Notes: a model not told the origin generated them from the letters alone. 5,913 nt of DNA from an uncultured Erysipelotrichaceae bacterium (GCA_902767005.1 CACXFY010000078.1:1-5913); one strand, 5' to 3'. Positions 1 to 5,901 are shown, numbered from the stretch's first letter. Program-made: numbers and translations.

Positions 1-356
1 CCAGGTAAACTAATAACATTATATCCAGCATTAATAACCTCTTTAGAAACAATATAACCAGGATCACTAATAATAGGTGTCCCTTGATCAGTTACTAATC
101 CTAAATTATTACCTTCTTTTAATAAAGAAATAATATTATCTTTAATTTTTTCTTCATTAAATTCATGACAAGCCTTTACTTTCTTATTAATACCAAAATG
201 ATTTAATAATTTTTGTGTTTCACGAGTATCCTCACATAATAATAAATCAACTGATTCTAATACTTTTAAAGATCTATAAGTAATATCATCTAAATTACCA
301 ATAGGTGTTGGTATTAAATATAAACTAGGACTATCATCATAACTTTTTTGTTTCAT
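1..356 (-). CDS. rsmI: RsmI, 16S rRNA (cytidine1402-2'-O)-methyltransferase, 3' part missing (cut by window edge)
   Basis: RsmI is a SAM-dependent methylase that 2'-O-methylates C1402 in the decoding centre of 16S rRNA. The 118 complete codons visible here read as the N-terminal domain of this tetrapyrrole-methylase-fold family (about 280 residues when complete). The signature LIPTPIGNLDDIT lies at residues 14-26, EDTRETQKLLNHFGI at 42-56, and the SAM-site motif TDQGTPIISDPG at 89-100. The frame then runs off the left edge just after SLP. Two adjacent in-frame ATGs exist at 359 and 356. I prefer 356 because the SD-like GGGGT in the end of trmN6 is then 6 bases away, whereas it is only 3 bases from the first ATG. 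Either way the start overlaps the TGA stop of trmN6 by 1 or 4 bases, which implies translational coupling at the end of the operon. Family identity is seen directly; the rRNA target is from family knowledge. Confidence 0.95.
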   Translation of the reverse strand, partial: MKQKSYDDSPSLYLIPTPIGNLDDITYRSLKVLESVDLLLCEDTRETQKLLNHFGINKKVKACHEFNEEKIKDNIISLLKEGNNLGLVTDQGTPIISDPGYIVSKEVINAGYNVISLP

Positions 357-1084
357 CATTCCACCCCATTTATTATATTACTATATTCTTCAGTCATACT
401 ACCATCATGATTATACAAAATTAAAGGTCTTTCAATCTTTAATCCTACTTTACCACCTAATTGTCCTTCCATAAGAAACAAGTTAGATTCCTTATCTGTT
501 TTCTCATAAACAAATCTTACTCGTTTTGGTTCAATATTATTCTTTCTAAATTCTTCAACCACTTCAATAAAACGATCAGCACGATGTACTATAACAAAAT
601 TTCCATTATTATTCAATAACTTTTTTGCACAAGCACATAAATCGCTTAAAGTAAGTTCAACTTCATGTCTAGCAATCATCTTTTCTTTACTAATATTTAA
701 ATTACTTTTATTAGTTACTTTAAAATACGGTGGATTACATATAATTAAATCATAATTATTAATATTATTTCCACAAGCAAAATCTTTAACATTCATATTA
801 ATAATTTCAATTTGATTATCTAAATTATTATAATTAATAGACTTTTCTGCTAACTTAAATACTGATTTTTGTAATTCTACTCCAATAATCTTCTTCTTAG
901 TATTTAAAGATAATATTAAAGGAACAACTGCATTGCCAGTACATAAATCAACAATATTATAATCTTTCATTCTAATACTAACAAAATTAGCTAATAAAAC
1001 ACTATCTAAAGAAAAAGAAAAATAATCATCATTTTGATATATTTTTCTATTTTTATAACCAACTATATCATGTAATACTTCCAT
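356..1084 (-). CDS. trmN6: TrmN6/YabB-type tRNA1(Val) (adenine37-N6)-methyltransferase
   Basis: This is a class I SAM-dependent N6-adenine methyltransferase of the YfiC/YabB family. The E. coli member makes m6A37 in tRNA1(Val). The N-terminal family signature KIYQNDDYFSFSLDSVLLA is at residues 14-32, the SAM-binding motif I IVDLCTGNAVVPL at 44-56, the acidic motif II IIGVE at 66-70, and the catalytic NPPY at 117-120. Length (242 residues) is normal. The frame is open upstream to a TTG at 1108 and an ATG at 1093. I chose the ATG at 1084 because it starts one base after the ricT stop (TAG-A-ATG) and because relatives, from memory, begin close to this point. The ATG at 1093 (MSRMEV) would overlap ricT by 8 bases and sits directly against a small hairpin. 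Neither start has a good Shine-Dalgarno sequence, so expression probably depends on ribosomes finishing ricT. The exact tRNA substrate in this organism is inferred. One Arg codon (521-523) is the rare CGA. Confidence 0.92.
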   Translation of the reverse strand: MEVLHDIVGYKNRKIYQNDDYFSFSLDSVLLANFVSIRMKDYNIVDLCTGNAVVPLILSLNTKKKIIGVELQKSVFKLAEKSINYNNLDNQIEIINMNVKDFACGNNINNYDLIICNPPYFKVTNKSNLNISKEKMIARHEVELTLSDLCACAKKLLNNNGNFVIVHRADRFIEVVEEFRKNNIEPKRVRFVYEKTDKESNLFLMEGQLGGKVGLKIERPLILYNHDGSMTEEYSNIINGVE

Positions 1085-1085
1085 T

Positions 1086-1871
1086 CTACTCATCTTGAGA
1101 AAACTCAAGTATTCCTTTCTCTTTTAAATCAACTTTATAAGTCTTTTTAAACACATCAATTGAAACCACTTTTCCCATACCCTCAGGAGTATCAGCAACC
1201 ATACCAATCTTAGGCATATCTTTCTTTAGATAAGTATATGTATCATTTTCATAAGCTAAACAACATAATAGTCTACCACAAGAACCATTTATTTTAGTTG
1301 GATTAAGAGCTAACATTTGATTCTTAGCCATGTTAATAGAAACACTATTAAAATCAGTTAAAAACGAATTACAACATAAAAATAATCCACAAGGTCCTAA
1401 TCCTCCAATTTTCTTAGATTTATCACGTACACCAATCTGTCTTAATTCAATCCTTGTTTTATATTTAGAAGCTAATTTTTTAGCTAATTCTCTAAAATCT
1501 ACCCTATTATCAGATAAGAACGAAAACACTAATTGTGCTTGATCATAAGTATAATAACAATCAACAAAATTCATATCTAATTCTAATTCTTTAGCGTATT
1601 TTTTCGCTATATTTAAAGCCTTATCAGCTTCTTTTGAATTATCTTCTATATTTTTCAAATCTTTTTTATTCGCAATACGTAATACTTTAGTAAGAGGTAA
1701 TATTAAATTACTCTTTTTTTCTTCATAGTTTTCTTTAACAACTACACCTGATAATAATCCATTTTCTGTATCAAATATTACTAGATTTCCTCTTTTTAAA
1801 TCTAAATTATTAGGATCTAAATAATAAATATTACCAGTTATTTTGTCACTAACAACAACAACATTAATCAT
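1086..1871 (-). CDS. ricT: RicT/YaaT, PSP1-domain subunit of the RNase Y specificity (Y) complex
   Basis: This is a PSP1 C-terminal-domain protein, the orthologue of B. subtilis YaaT/RicT. There RicT, with RicA and RicF, forms an Fe-S-cluster-binding complex that steers RNase Y to polycistronic mRNAs and affects competence, biofilm and sporulation. Its 261 residues have the family's usual size. The cysteine signature is intact: C161, C166 and C167 in GPCGLFLCC, and C198, C203 and C204 in SCGRLLCCLAYE, with another cysteine at 105. The conserved RIELRQIGVRDKSKKIGGLG (140-159) precedes the first cluster. The start is supported by the strong AGGAGGT at 1876-1882, which lies inside the end of holB, and by an 8-base overlap with holB, the same pairing seen in B. 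subtilis. Cluster binding is inferred from the cysteines. No ricA or ricF is in the window, so whether the full complex exists cannot be judged here. Confidence 0.95.
   Translation of the reverse strand: MINVVVVSDKITGNIYYLDPNNLDLKRGNLVIFDTENGLLSGVVVKENYEEKKSNLILPLTKVLRIANKKDLKNIEDNSKEADKALNIAKKYAKELELDMNFVDCYYTYDQAQLVFSFLSDNRVDFRELAKKLASKYKTRIELRQIGVRDKSKKIGGLGPCGLFLCCNSFLTDFNSVSINMAKNQMLALNPTKINGSCGRLLCCLAYENDTYTYLKKDMPKIGMVADTPEGMGKVVSIDVFKKTYKVDLKEKGILEFSQDE
1094..1109 (-). other. Small perfect hairpin at the ricT-trmN6 junction
   Basis: The minus strand reads CTTGAG-TTTT-CTCAAG, a 6-bp stem with a 4-base loop, encoding the last residues of RicT. It ends on the base before the ATG at 1093 and 10 bases before the ATG at 1084. 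In mRNA it could block independent initiation at trmN6 until ribosomes translating ricT open it. The role is inferred. Confidence 0.4.
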
Positions 1872-2676
1872 AATTACCTCCTAAAATTATTTTTGAATAT
1901 AAATTATCAAGCCACATCTTATAATTAATATTATAAATTAACTTAGATAATTCATCTTCTATAATTAAAATTAAATTATATATATCATCATTTAATATAT
2001 TATATTCTTTATTATTATTAAGATTATCTAATAAATAATGCTCTATATTAGATAATTTTTCTTTTGCACTATTCTTATCAGGAATAATATCACTAATTAT
2101 CTTATTATAATTAATAAAAAATGTCTTATTAATAAGATTTTCTAAAAGATATTTAGAATCTTCATCTAATTCTGTCTTTTCTCTATTAGAATTCAAAGTA
2201 AGTACCTGACACCTAGATAAAATTGTTTTAATTATCTTATATCTATTATTAGTTAAAAGGATTGCTACCAAATCATCTTCAGGCTCTTCAAGAAATTTTA
2301 ATATCGTATTAGCAGAAGATTGATTCAATTTTTCTGCTTCTTTTATTATATAAATACGTTTATTTCCATATAAAGACTTATTTTGAAATTCTACCTGTAA
2401 AGATAATACTTGACTTTTTTTAACAAAGGTACCATCTGGTTCAATAATATATAAATCAGAAAAATTATTAGAATCTATATCAATAACTATACTATTAGTA
2501 TTATCAATCTCTTCATATAAACAATTTAATTCAATCATTTTAACAAAATTTAAAACAGCATTTAAATCTTCATCATAATTGTTTACTTCTATTAAATAAG
2601 CATGAGAAAGTTTATTATTACTAATAATTTTATTAATATAACTATAAAATTTATCATATTCTCCTGACTTACTCAT
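1864..2676 (-). CDS. holB: DNA polymerase III delta-prime subunit (clamp loader), reduced form
   Basis: Delta-prime is the fixed, non-ATP-hydrolysing arm of the clamp loader that opens the beta clamp together with tau/gamma and delta. Recognisable pieces are the N-terminal LSHAYLIE (23-30), DLYIIEPDG (74-82), KSQVLSLQVEF (87-97), a degenerate Walker B region IYIIKEAEKLNQSSANTIL (108-126) followed by KFLEEPED, the conserved SRC at 154-156, and a C-terminal helix NINYKMWLDNLYSKI (249-263) typical of the collar domain. The position of a Walker A loop holds VNNYDED, so ATP binding is not expected. The four zinc-binding cysteines common in the family are missing. At 270 residues it is shorter than the 320-330 usual in Bacillus or E. 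coli, with most of the loss in the zinc module and the C-terminal domain. The start has GGGAG and AGGT upstream, in a 14-base gap after recR. Confidence 0.9.
   Translation of the reverse strand: MSKSGEYDKFYSYINKIISNNKLSHAYLIEVNNYDEDLNAVLNFVKMIELNCLYEEIDNTNSIVIDIDSNNFSDLYIIEPDGTFVKKSQVLSLQVEFQNKSLYGNKRIYIIKEAEKLNQSSANTILKFLEEPEDDLVAILLTNNRYKIIKTILSRCQVLTLNSNREKTELDEDSKYLLENLINKTFFINYNKIISDIIPDKNSAKEKLSNIEHYLLDNLNNNKEYNILNDDIYNLILIIEDELSKLIYNINYKMWLDNLYSKIILGGNYD
1876..1882 (-). promoter_or_regulatory. Ribosome binding site of ricT inside the end of holB
   Basis: AGGAGGT is 4 bases before the ricT ATG and encodes part of the final Gly-Gly-Asn of delta-prime. It supports the overlapping start at 1871. 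Confidence 0.8.
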
Positions 2677-2690
2677 ATAATACCTACTCC

Positions 2691-3284
2691 CTATATTTCT
2701 TTACGATCATTTAAAGCTCTTTCCAAAGTAAGACTATCAACATATTCCATATCAGCACCAATAGGTACTCCACTTGCTAGTCTCGTAACAGTAATATCCA
2801 TTCCTTCTAATATTTTTTTAATATAAAGAGAAGTAGTTTCACCTTCAATACTAGGTTTAAAAGCAAATATAATCTCTTTAATACCCTCATTAGTAATACG
2901 ATCTATTAATTTATTTAAACCTATATCTTCTGGATTAATACCATCTAAAGGGGAAATTAATCCGTCTAAAACATGATATTTACCATGAAACATTCCTAAT
3001 TTTTCAAATAAGAAAACATATTTTGAATCTTCAACTACACATAACACTTCTTGATTACGTAATTTATCAGCACAGATATAACAAATATCATCCTCAGTCA
3101 AATTATTACAATTACTACATTTATGAATATTATTTTTAGTATCAGTAATACTTTTAGAAAAGAATTCTACTTGTTCATCTTCCAAATCAAGAATAGAAAA
3201 AGCCAACCTTTCAGCGGTCTTCTCTCCAACACCAGGTAAAAACTTAAAAGATTCTATTAAATTTTTAATACTATCAGGATACAT
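2691..3284 (-). CDS. recR: RecR recombination mediator protein
   Basis: RecR forms a DNA-clamping ring and, with RecO (and RecF), loads RecA onto SSB-coated gaps. All domains are present in 197 residues, the usual length. There is an N-terminal helix-hairpin-helix around LPGVGEKTAERLAF (16-29), a C4 zinc finger with C56, C59, C68 and C71, a Toprim domain starting at EVLCVVED (79-86), the family signature SPLDGINPEDI (111-121), PSIEGETTSLYI (144-155), and the C-terminal TRLASGVPIGADMEYVD (167-183). The segment before PSIEG reads AFK where E. coli has ATN. I believe this is lineage variation. ATG follows the ybaB stop by 2 bases and has no strong SD nearby, so translation is probably coupled to ybaB. 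The ybaB-recR pair is one of the most conserved in bacteria. Confidence 0.97.
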   Translation of the reverse strand: MYPDSIKNLIESFKFLPGVGEKTAERLAFSILDLEDEQVEFFSKSITDTKNNIHKCSNCNNLTEDDICYICADKLRNQEVLCVVEDSKYVFLFEKLGMFHGKYHVLDGLISPLDGINPEDIGLNKLIDRITNEGIKEIIFAFKPSIEGETTSLYIKKILEGMDITVTRLASGVPIGADMEYVDSLTLERALNDRKEI

Positions 3285-3286
3285 AA

Positions 3287-3583
3287 TTAAAACAATCCAG
3301 GAATATTACCAAATTTACTCATCTTTTTATCAGTAGTCTCATCTACTTTTTTATTAGCTTCATTAATTGCTACTAAAATCATATCTTCTAATACTTCTAA
3401 ATCATCTGCTTCAAATGATTCATCCTTAGAAATTTCTACTTTAGTAACCTCTTTAGTACCTAACATAGTTATTTTTACTAAAGCACTTTCTCCAGTAAAT
3501 TCAGTCTTATCAATTTCTTCCTTTACTTTCATCATATCTTTTTGCATACTTTGTACTTGTTTAAGCATTGCTTGCATATTCAT
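3287..3583 (-). CDS. ybaB: YbaB/EbfC family nucleoid-associated DNA-binding protein
   Basis: This is a small dimeric DNA-binding protein of the YbaB/EbfC family (YaaK in B. subtilis), thought to act as a nucleoid-associated factor and almost always encoded between dnaX and recR. Its 98 residues match the family length. The N-terminal half is a Met/Lys/Gln-rich amphipathic helix (MLKQVQSMQKDMMKVKEEI, 6-24). The central strands carry VKITMLGTKEVTKVEIS (36-52), followed by a C-terminal helix LEDMILVAINEANKKVDE (65-82) and the typical end FGNIPGLF. The start at 3583 has a textbook AAGGAGG 8 bases upstream, which overlaps the dnaX stop codon. A later ATG (3577) is in frame but badly spaced. The precise cellular role of the family is not settled. 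Confidence 0.95.
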   Translation of the reverse strand: MNMQAMLKQVQSMQKDMMKVKEEIDKTEFTGESALVKITMLGTKEVTKVEISKDESFEADDLEVLEDMILVAINEANKKVDETTDKKMSKFGNIPGLF

Positions 3584-3591
3584 AATTATAT

Positions 3592-3598
3592 CCTCCTT
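3592..3598 (-). promoter_or_regulatory. Ribosome binding site of ybaB, overlapping the dnaX stop
   Basis: AAGGAGG lies 8 bases before the ybaB ATG, and its first two A's are the last bases of the dnaX TAA. It fixes the ybaB start and ties ybaB initiation to dnaX termination. Confidence 0.85.
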
Positions 3599-5294
3599 AA
3601 TTTATCTCAACAATATCACCGAATAGTTCAACTGCACTATTAGATATTATATCATTATTTTCTTTTTCTTCATATATCTCATTTGGTATTTCTAGTAATT
3701 CTAACTTTTTACCATCTTTTTTTAATTTTATATAATTTTTCTTTTCATTTTCCCATCTCTCATCAGTAATTAAAGCTAAATCTTTATTAGATGAAGTAAT
3801 TTTATTATATATATATGTTAATTTTTCAATAAATAACAAATTACGATTAACTGCTGATTCAAACTCATAACTAATAATAACACCATCATTACTAGCAGCT
3901 CTTACTTTACCATCTAATAAATCACAAACTAAATAACCAATTTGTTGATCAAAAGAAAATTCACGTAATGATTCAAATAACTTAGTTTCATTAGTTAAAA
4001 TAGTCTTTTCTGCCTGAGCCATTATATTATTTACTCTAGCATCAATTATTTCATTAATATTTTTTATAACAGAAATATCATCATTTTCTCTATCAATAGA
4101 TAAATTTTCATCCAATTCTACATTATTACTTTCTTCTTTATCATTTTCTTTTTCTTGTTCCTCTTTTTTCGTAACTTTAGGTTCTATATTCTCTTCTTTT
4201 ACTGCTAAAATATGATCATTTTCTTTTTCCACAACACTATTTTCTAAAAATAAATCTTTTTTATTATCTTTTATAAACTTTAATAATAATATTTCAACAT
4301 AAACTCTAGAATTATCTGATAGTTTAATATCATTCATTTTAGAATTTAATAAATTAACAAAATTTAATACTAAATCAATATCATATGAACACTTATCTTT
4401 TTTAGTATAATAATTAACTAAAACATCTCTTAAATAAAATAATAACTGATTTAAGATTTGTATTATATTTTTGCCATCAGAATCATATTTATTTAATAAT
4501 TCAATTACTTTTTCCACATTAAAAGTGAATAAATTATCAGAAAATTCTTTTAATTCAGAATTTATAAGAGAACCATTTAATTCTGCAAAATCATCTAAAG
4601 TAATTTTTTTATCACTATAAGAACTTAATTTATCAAGCAATCCAAGCGCATCACGCATTCCACCATCTGTCGCAACTGCTATTTGATTTAATACTTCATC
4701 ATCTATTTTTATTTTTTCTTTATCCACAACGTATTTTAATCTATCAAAAATGTTGTCAATTGACATTTTTTTAAACGAAAAACATTGACATCTAGATATT
4801 ATAGTATCAGGAACCTTTTGAGGATCTGTTGTTGCAAGAATAAAAATTGCATGTTCTGGTGGTTCCTCTAGCGTCTTTAATAAAGCATTAAAAGCACCTA
4901 TAGATAACATATGAACTTCATCAACAATATATACTTTATATTTTAGTTCAGCAGGTACCAATGCAATTTTAGATTTCAATTCCCTTATTTCATCTACACC
5001 ATTATTAGATGCAGCATCTATTTCAATAATATCTACACATTCTTTTTCAGAAGATATTTTACAATTATCACACTTTCCACAAGCTAATCCATCCTTAGAA
5101 TCCAAACAATTAACGTTTCTAGCAAAGATTTTTGATACAGTAGTCTTACCTGTTCCTCTTGGACCAAAAAACATATAAGCATGACTAAATGTTTTATTTT
5201 TAATAGAATTTTTTAATGTCTTAACAATACCATTTTGACCAATAACTGAATCAAAATCTAATGGTCTGTATTTTCTATATAAAGCTTGATACAT
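3597..5294 (-). CDS. dnaX: DNA polymerase III tau subunit (DnaX, clamp-loader ATPase)
   Basis: Tau is the AAA+ motor of the clamp loader and links it to the replicative polymerase. Reading from MYQALYRKYRP gives 565 residues, the usual length for Firmicutes. Motifs are Walker A GPRGTGKT (44-51), zinc ligands C63, C72, C75 and C78, Walker B VYIVDEVH (121-128), sensor 1 LATTDPQKVP (153-162), the arginine-finger SRC (167-169), and sensor 2 GGMRDAL (211-217). A collar domain follows to about 350. Next comes a Glu/Lys/Asn-rich linker (about 355-410), then a C-terminal tau domain ending in AVELFGDIVEI, typical of Bacilli. The start at 5294 is fixed by AGGAGGT 6 bases upstream. An upstream in-frame ATG at 5363 would lie inside tadA and across the promoter, and adds residues not found in the family. 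I see no slippery site at the linker that would make a gamma form. Confidence 0.97.
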   Translation of the reverse strand: MYQALYRKYRPLDFDSVIGQNGIVKTLKNSIKNKTFSHAYMFFGPRGTGKTTVSKIFARNVNCLDSKDGLACGKCDNCKISSEKECVDIIEIDAASNNGVDEIRELKSKIALVPAELKYKVYIVDEVHMLSIGAFNALLKTLEEPPEHAIFILATTDPQKVPDTIISRCQCFSFKKMSIDNIFDRLKYVVDKEKIKIDDEVLNQIAVATDGGMRDALGLLDKLSSYSDKKITLDDFAELNGSLINSELKEFSDNLFTFNVEKVIELLNKYDSDGKNIIQILNQLLFYLRDVLVNYYTKKDKCSYDIDLVLNFVNLLNSKMNDIKLSDNSRVYVEILLLKFIKDNKKDLFLENSVVEKENDHILAVKEENIEPKVTKKEEQEKENDKEESNNVELDENLSIDRENDDISVIKNINEIIDARVNNIMAQAEKTILTNETKLFESLREFSFDQQIGYLVCDLLDGKVRAASNDGVIISYEFESAVNRNLLFIEKLTYIYNKITSSNKDLALITDERWENEKKNYIKLKKDGKKLELLEIPNEIYEEKENNDIISNSAVELFGDIVEIN

Positions 5295-5300
5295 AAACAA

Positions 5301-5307
5301 ACCTCCT
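5301..5307 (-). promoter_or_regulatory. Ribosome binding site of dnaX
   Basis: AGGAGGT is a full Shine-Dalgarno match, 6 bases before the ATG at 5294. It rules out the longer open frame that begins at 5363. Confidence 0.9.
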
Positions 5308-5313
5308 ATATTT

Positions 5314-5324
5314 ATTATAACATA
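5314..5324 (-). promoter_or_regulatory. Extended -10 promoter for dnaX and the downstream operon
   Basis: On the minus strand the bases read TATGTTATAAT, a perfect extended -10 (TRTG-N-TATAAT). There is no clear -35 (AAAATT at 17-bp spacing), which extended -10 promoters tolerate. A start 7 bases downstream would be A5307, the first base of the dnaX Shine-Dalgarno sequence. The position just after a terminator-like hairpin supports a real promoter. In such AT-rich DNA a chance match remains possible. Confidence 0.65.
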
Positions 5325-5326
5325 AT

Positions 5327-5360
5327 AAAAGCAAAGAATTTTATTTATTTCTTTGCTTTT
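5327..5360 (-). terminator. Hairpin with U-rich tail at the tadA stop codon
   Basis: A perfect 12-bp inverted repeat (AAAAGCAAAGAA ... TTCTTTGCTTTT) with a 10-base loop spans the last codons and stop of tadA. On the minus strand the stem core GCAAAGAA/TTCTTTGC is followed by TTTTATTAT. This fits a weak intrinsic terminator for tadA. Because the arms are A- and T-flanked, it is symmetrical and could act in both directions. Only two G-C pairs are in the stem, so efficiency is uncertain. Confidence 0.55.
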
Positions 5361-5799
5361 CAAAAAAATTCTTAAGTATCAATTTAGATTTATCCACAGC
5401 TAAATTCGAATAAAAATTAATAGAATTATTATTTTTATCAGCCATAAATATTTTTCCAATAATTTCTAAATTATTTTCATCCATATTTTCTAAAGCAGAA
5501 TATATATTTCTTACTCTAGTTTGTTTTAAAGCACTTGCGCACATTGGACATGGATCTAAAGTAACATAAACATCACAATCAATTAATCTCCAATTATTTA
5601 AATCAGATGAGGCTTCCGTTATACTTTTTATTTCTGCATGAGATAAAACATTATTATCAGATTCTTTAGTGTTAAAACCAGAAGCAATCACTTTATTATC
5701 TTTAACAATAACACAACCAATAGGAACTTCATTATTTTCAAAAGCCTTGTTTGCTTCAACAAATGCCAATTCCATAAAATCTTCATTATAATGATTCAT
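5341..5799 (-). CDS. tadA: TadA-type tRNA adenosine(34) deaminase, divergent C-terminal half
   Basis: TadA deaminates A34 of tRNA-Arg(ACG) to inosine so that one tRNA reads CGU, CGC and CGA. The 152-residue protein has the cytidine/deoxycytidylate deaminase fold. VPIGCVIVKDNKVIASGFN is at 25-43. The catalytic HAE is at 54-56 (zinc ligand H54, proton-shuttle E56), and PCPMC at 83-87 gives zinc ligands C84 and C87. NNWRLID (68-74) and YVTLDPCPMC match TadA well. The stretch after the zinc site is unusual: the conserved FGARDAKTGAAGS-like loop of E. coli TadA is replaced by YSALENMDENNLE, though spacing to the final FF (145-146) is kept. The start ATG has GAGGTG 5 bases upstream. It lies directly downstream of the SRP RNA and before dnaX, as expected in Bacilli. 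A guanine- or other-base deaminase is less likely given the context and NWRLID. Confidence 0.9.
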   Translation of the reverse strand: MNHYNEDFMELAFVEANKAFENNEVPIGCVIVKDNKVIASGFNTKESDNNVLSHAEIKSITEASSDLNNWRLIDCDVYVTLDPCPMCASALKQTRVRNIYSALENMDENNLEIIGKIFMADKNNNSINFYSNLAVDKSKLILKNFFEKQRNK

Positions 5800-5804
5800 A
5801 ATAT

Positions 5805-5810
5805 CACCTC
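5805..5810 (-). promoter_or_regulatory. Ribosome binding site of tadA
   Basis: GAGGTG lies 5 bases before the tadA ATG and begins immediately after the U-tract that ends the SRP RNA. No room is left for a separate promoter between the two. Confidence 0.75.
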
Positions 5811-5832
5811 AAATAAAAAGTGCACATGAAAG
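5811..5832 (-). terminator. 3' arm of the SRP RNA closing helix plus U-tract
   Basis: The 3' arm CUUUCAUGUGCAC (5820-5832) pairs with the 5' end of the SRP RNA (GUGCA plus AUGAAAG, one bulged G) and is followed by UUUUUAUUU. The RNA's own closing helix may therefore serve as an intrinsic terminator or as a processing site. The loop is the entire SRP RNA, so termination may be partial. Confidence 0.45.
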
Positions 5833-5891
5833 GAGGCTCTTAAGGCTGCTATCTTCCAATCCTGACCTGGTTCAAGCACTTTCATTGCACG
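5815..5891 (-). ncRNA. ffs: Signal recognition particle RNA, small bacterial (4.5S-like) type
   Basis: The RNA partner of Ffh in co-translational targeting of membrane and secreted proteins. The diagnostic domain IV core is clear on the minus strand: ACCAGGUCAGG (around 5861-5871), a GGAA tetraloop (5854-5857), then AGCAGCC (5844-5850), close to the family consensus. The flanks form a long closing helix. GUGCA pairs with UGCAC, AUGAAAG with CUUUCAU across one bulged G, and GCUU with GAGC inside an internal loop. The total length of about 75 bases fits the short, Alu-less type and not the longer B. subtilis scRNA. The tetraloop stem is weak (A-U, U-A and a closing U-G pair), where E. coli has two C-G pairs. 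Mature ends are approximate. It lies upstream of tadA; in B. subtilis scr lies between tadA and dnaX. Confidence 0.95.
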
Positions 5892-5901
5892 TAATTATTT
5901 T

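Noticed and set aside
1085..1108. TTG start for TrmN6 at 1108
   Set aside because: Two ATG codons follow within 24 bases, the TTG sits inside the 5' arm of the hairpin, and the family normally begins nearer to the KIYQ motif.
1330..1542. A 70-codon open frame on the plus strand
   Set aside because: It lies wholly opposite the strongly conserved cysteine-rich part of ricT, resembles no family I know, and mirrors the antisense of a real gene.
2850..2890. RecR Toprim variant (AFKPSIEGET where E. coli has ATNPTVEGEA) as a functional change
   Set aside because: The rest of the domain, zinc finger and helix-hairpin-helix are intact, and I believe such variation occurs in low-GC Bacilli and Mollicutes, so I treat it as lineage drift.
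3585..3590. TATAAT between dnaX and ybaB as an internal promoter
   Set aside because: The predicted start would fall inside ybaB after its ATG, so the transcript would lack the real ribosome binding site. The bases are the AT-rich spacer of that site.
4150..4180. A6 run in the DnaX linker (codons ACG AAA AAA GAG) as a gamma-producing frameshift site
   Set aside because: The run is in the wrong phase for the A-AAA-AAG type heptamer (the base before the two AAA codons is G), so tandem -1 slippage is not favoured.
5295..5363. Longer N-terminus of DnaX starting at the ATG at 5363 (23 extra residues)
   Set aside because: It would overlap the tadA end, run through the terminator hairpin, promoter and Shine-Dalgarno sequence, and add residues before the family's usual MYQALYRKYRP start.
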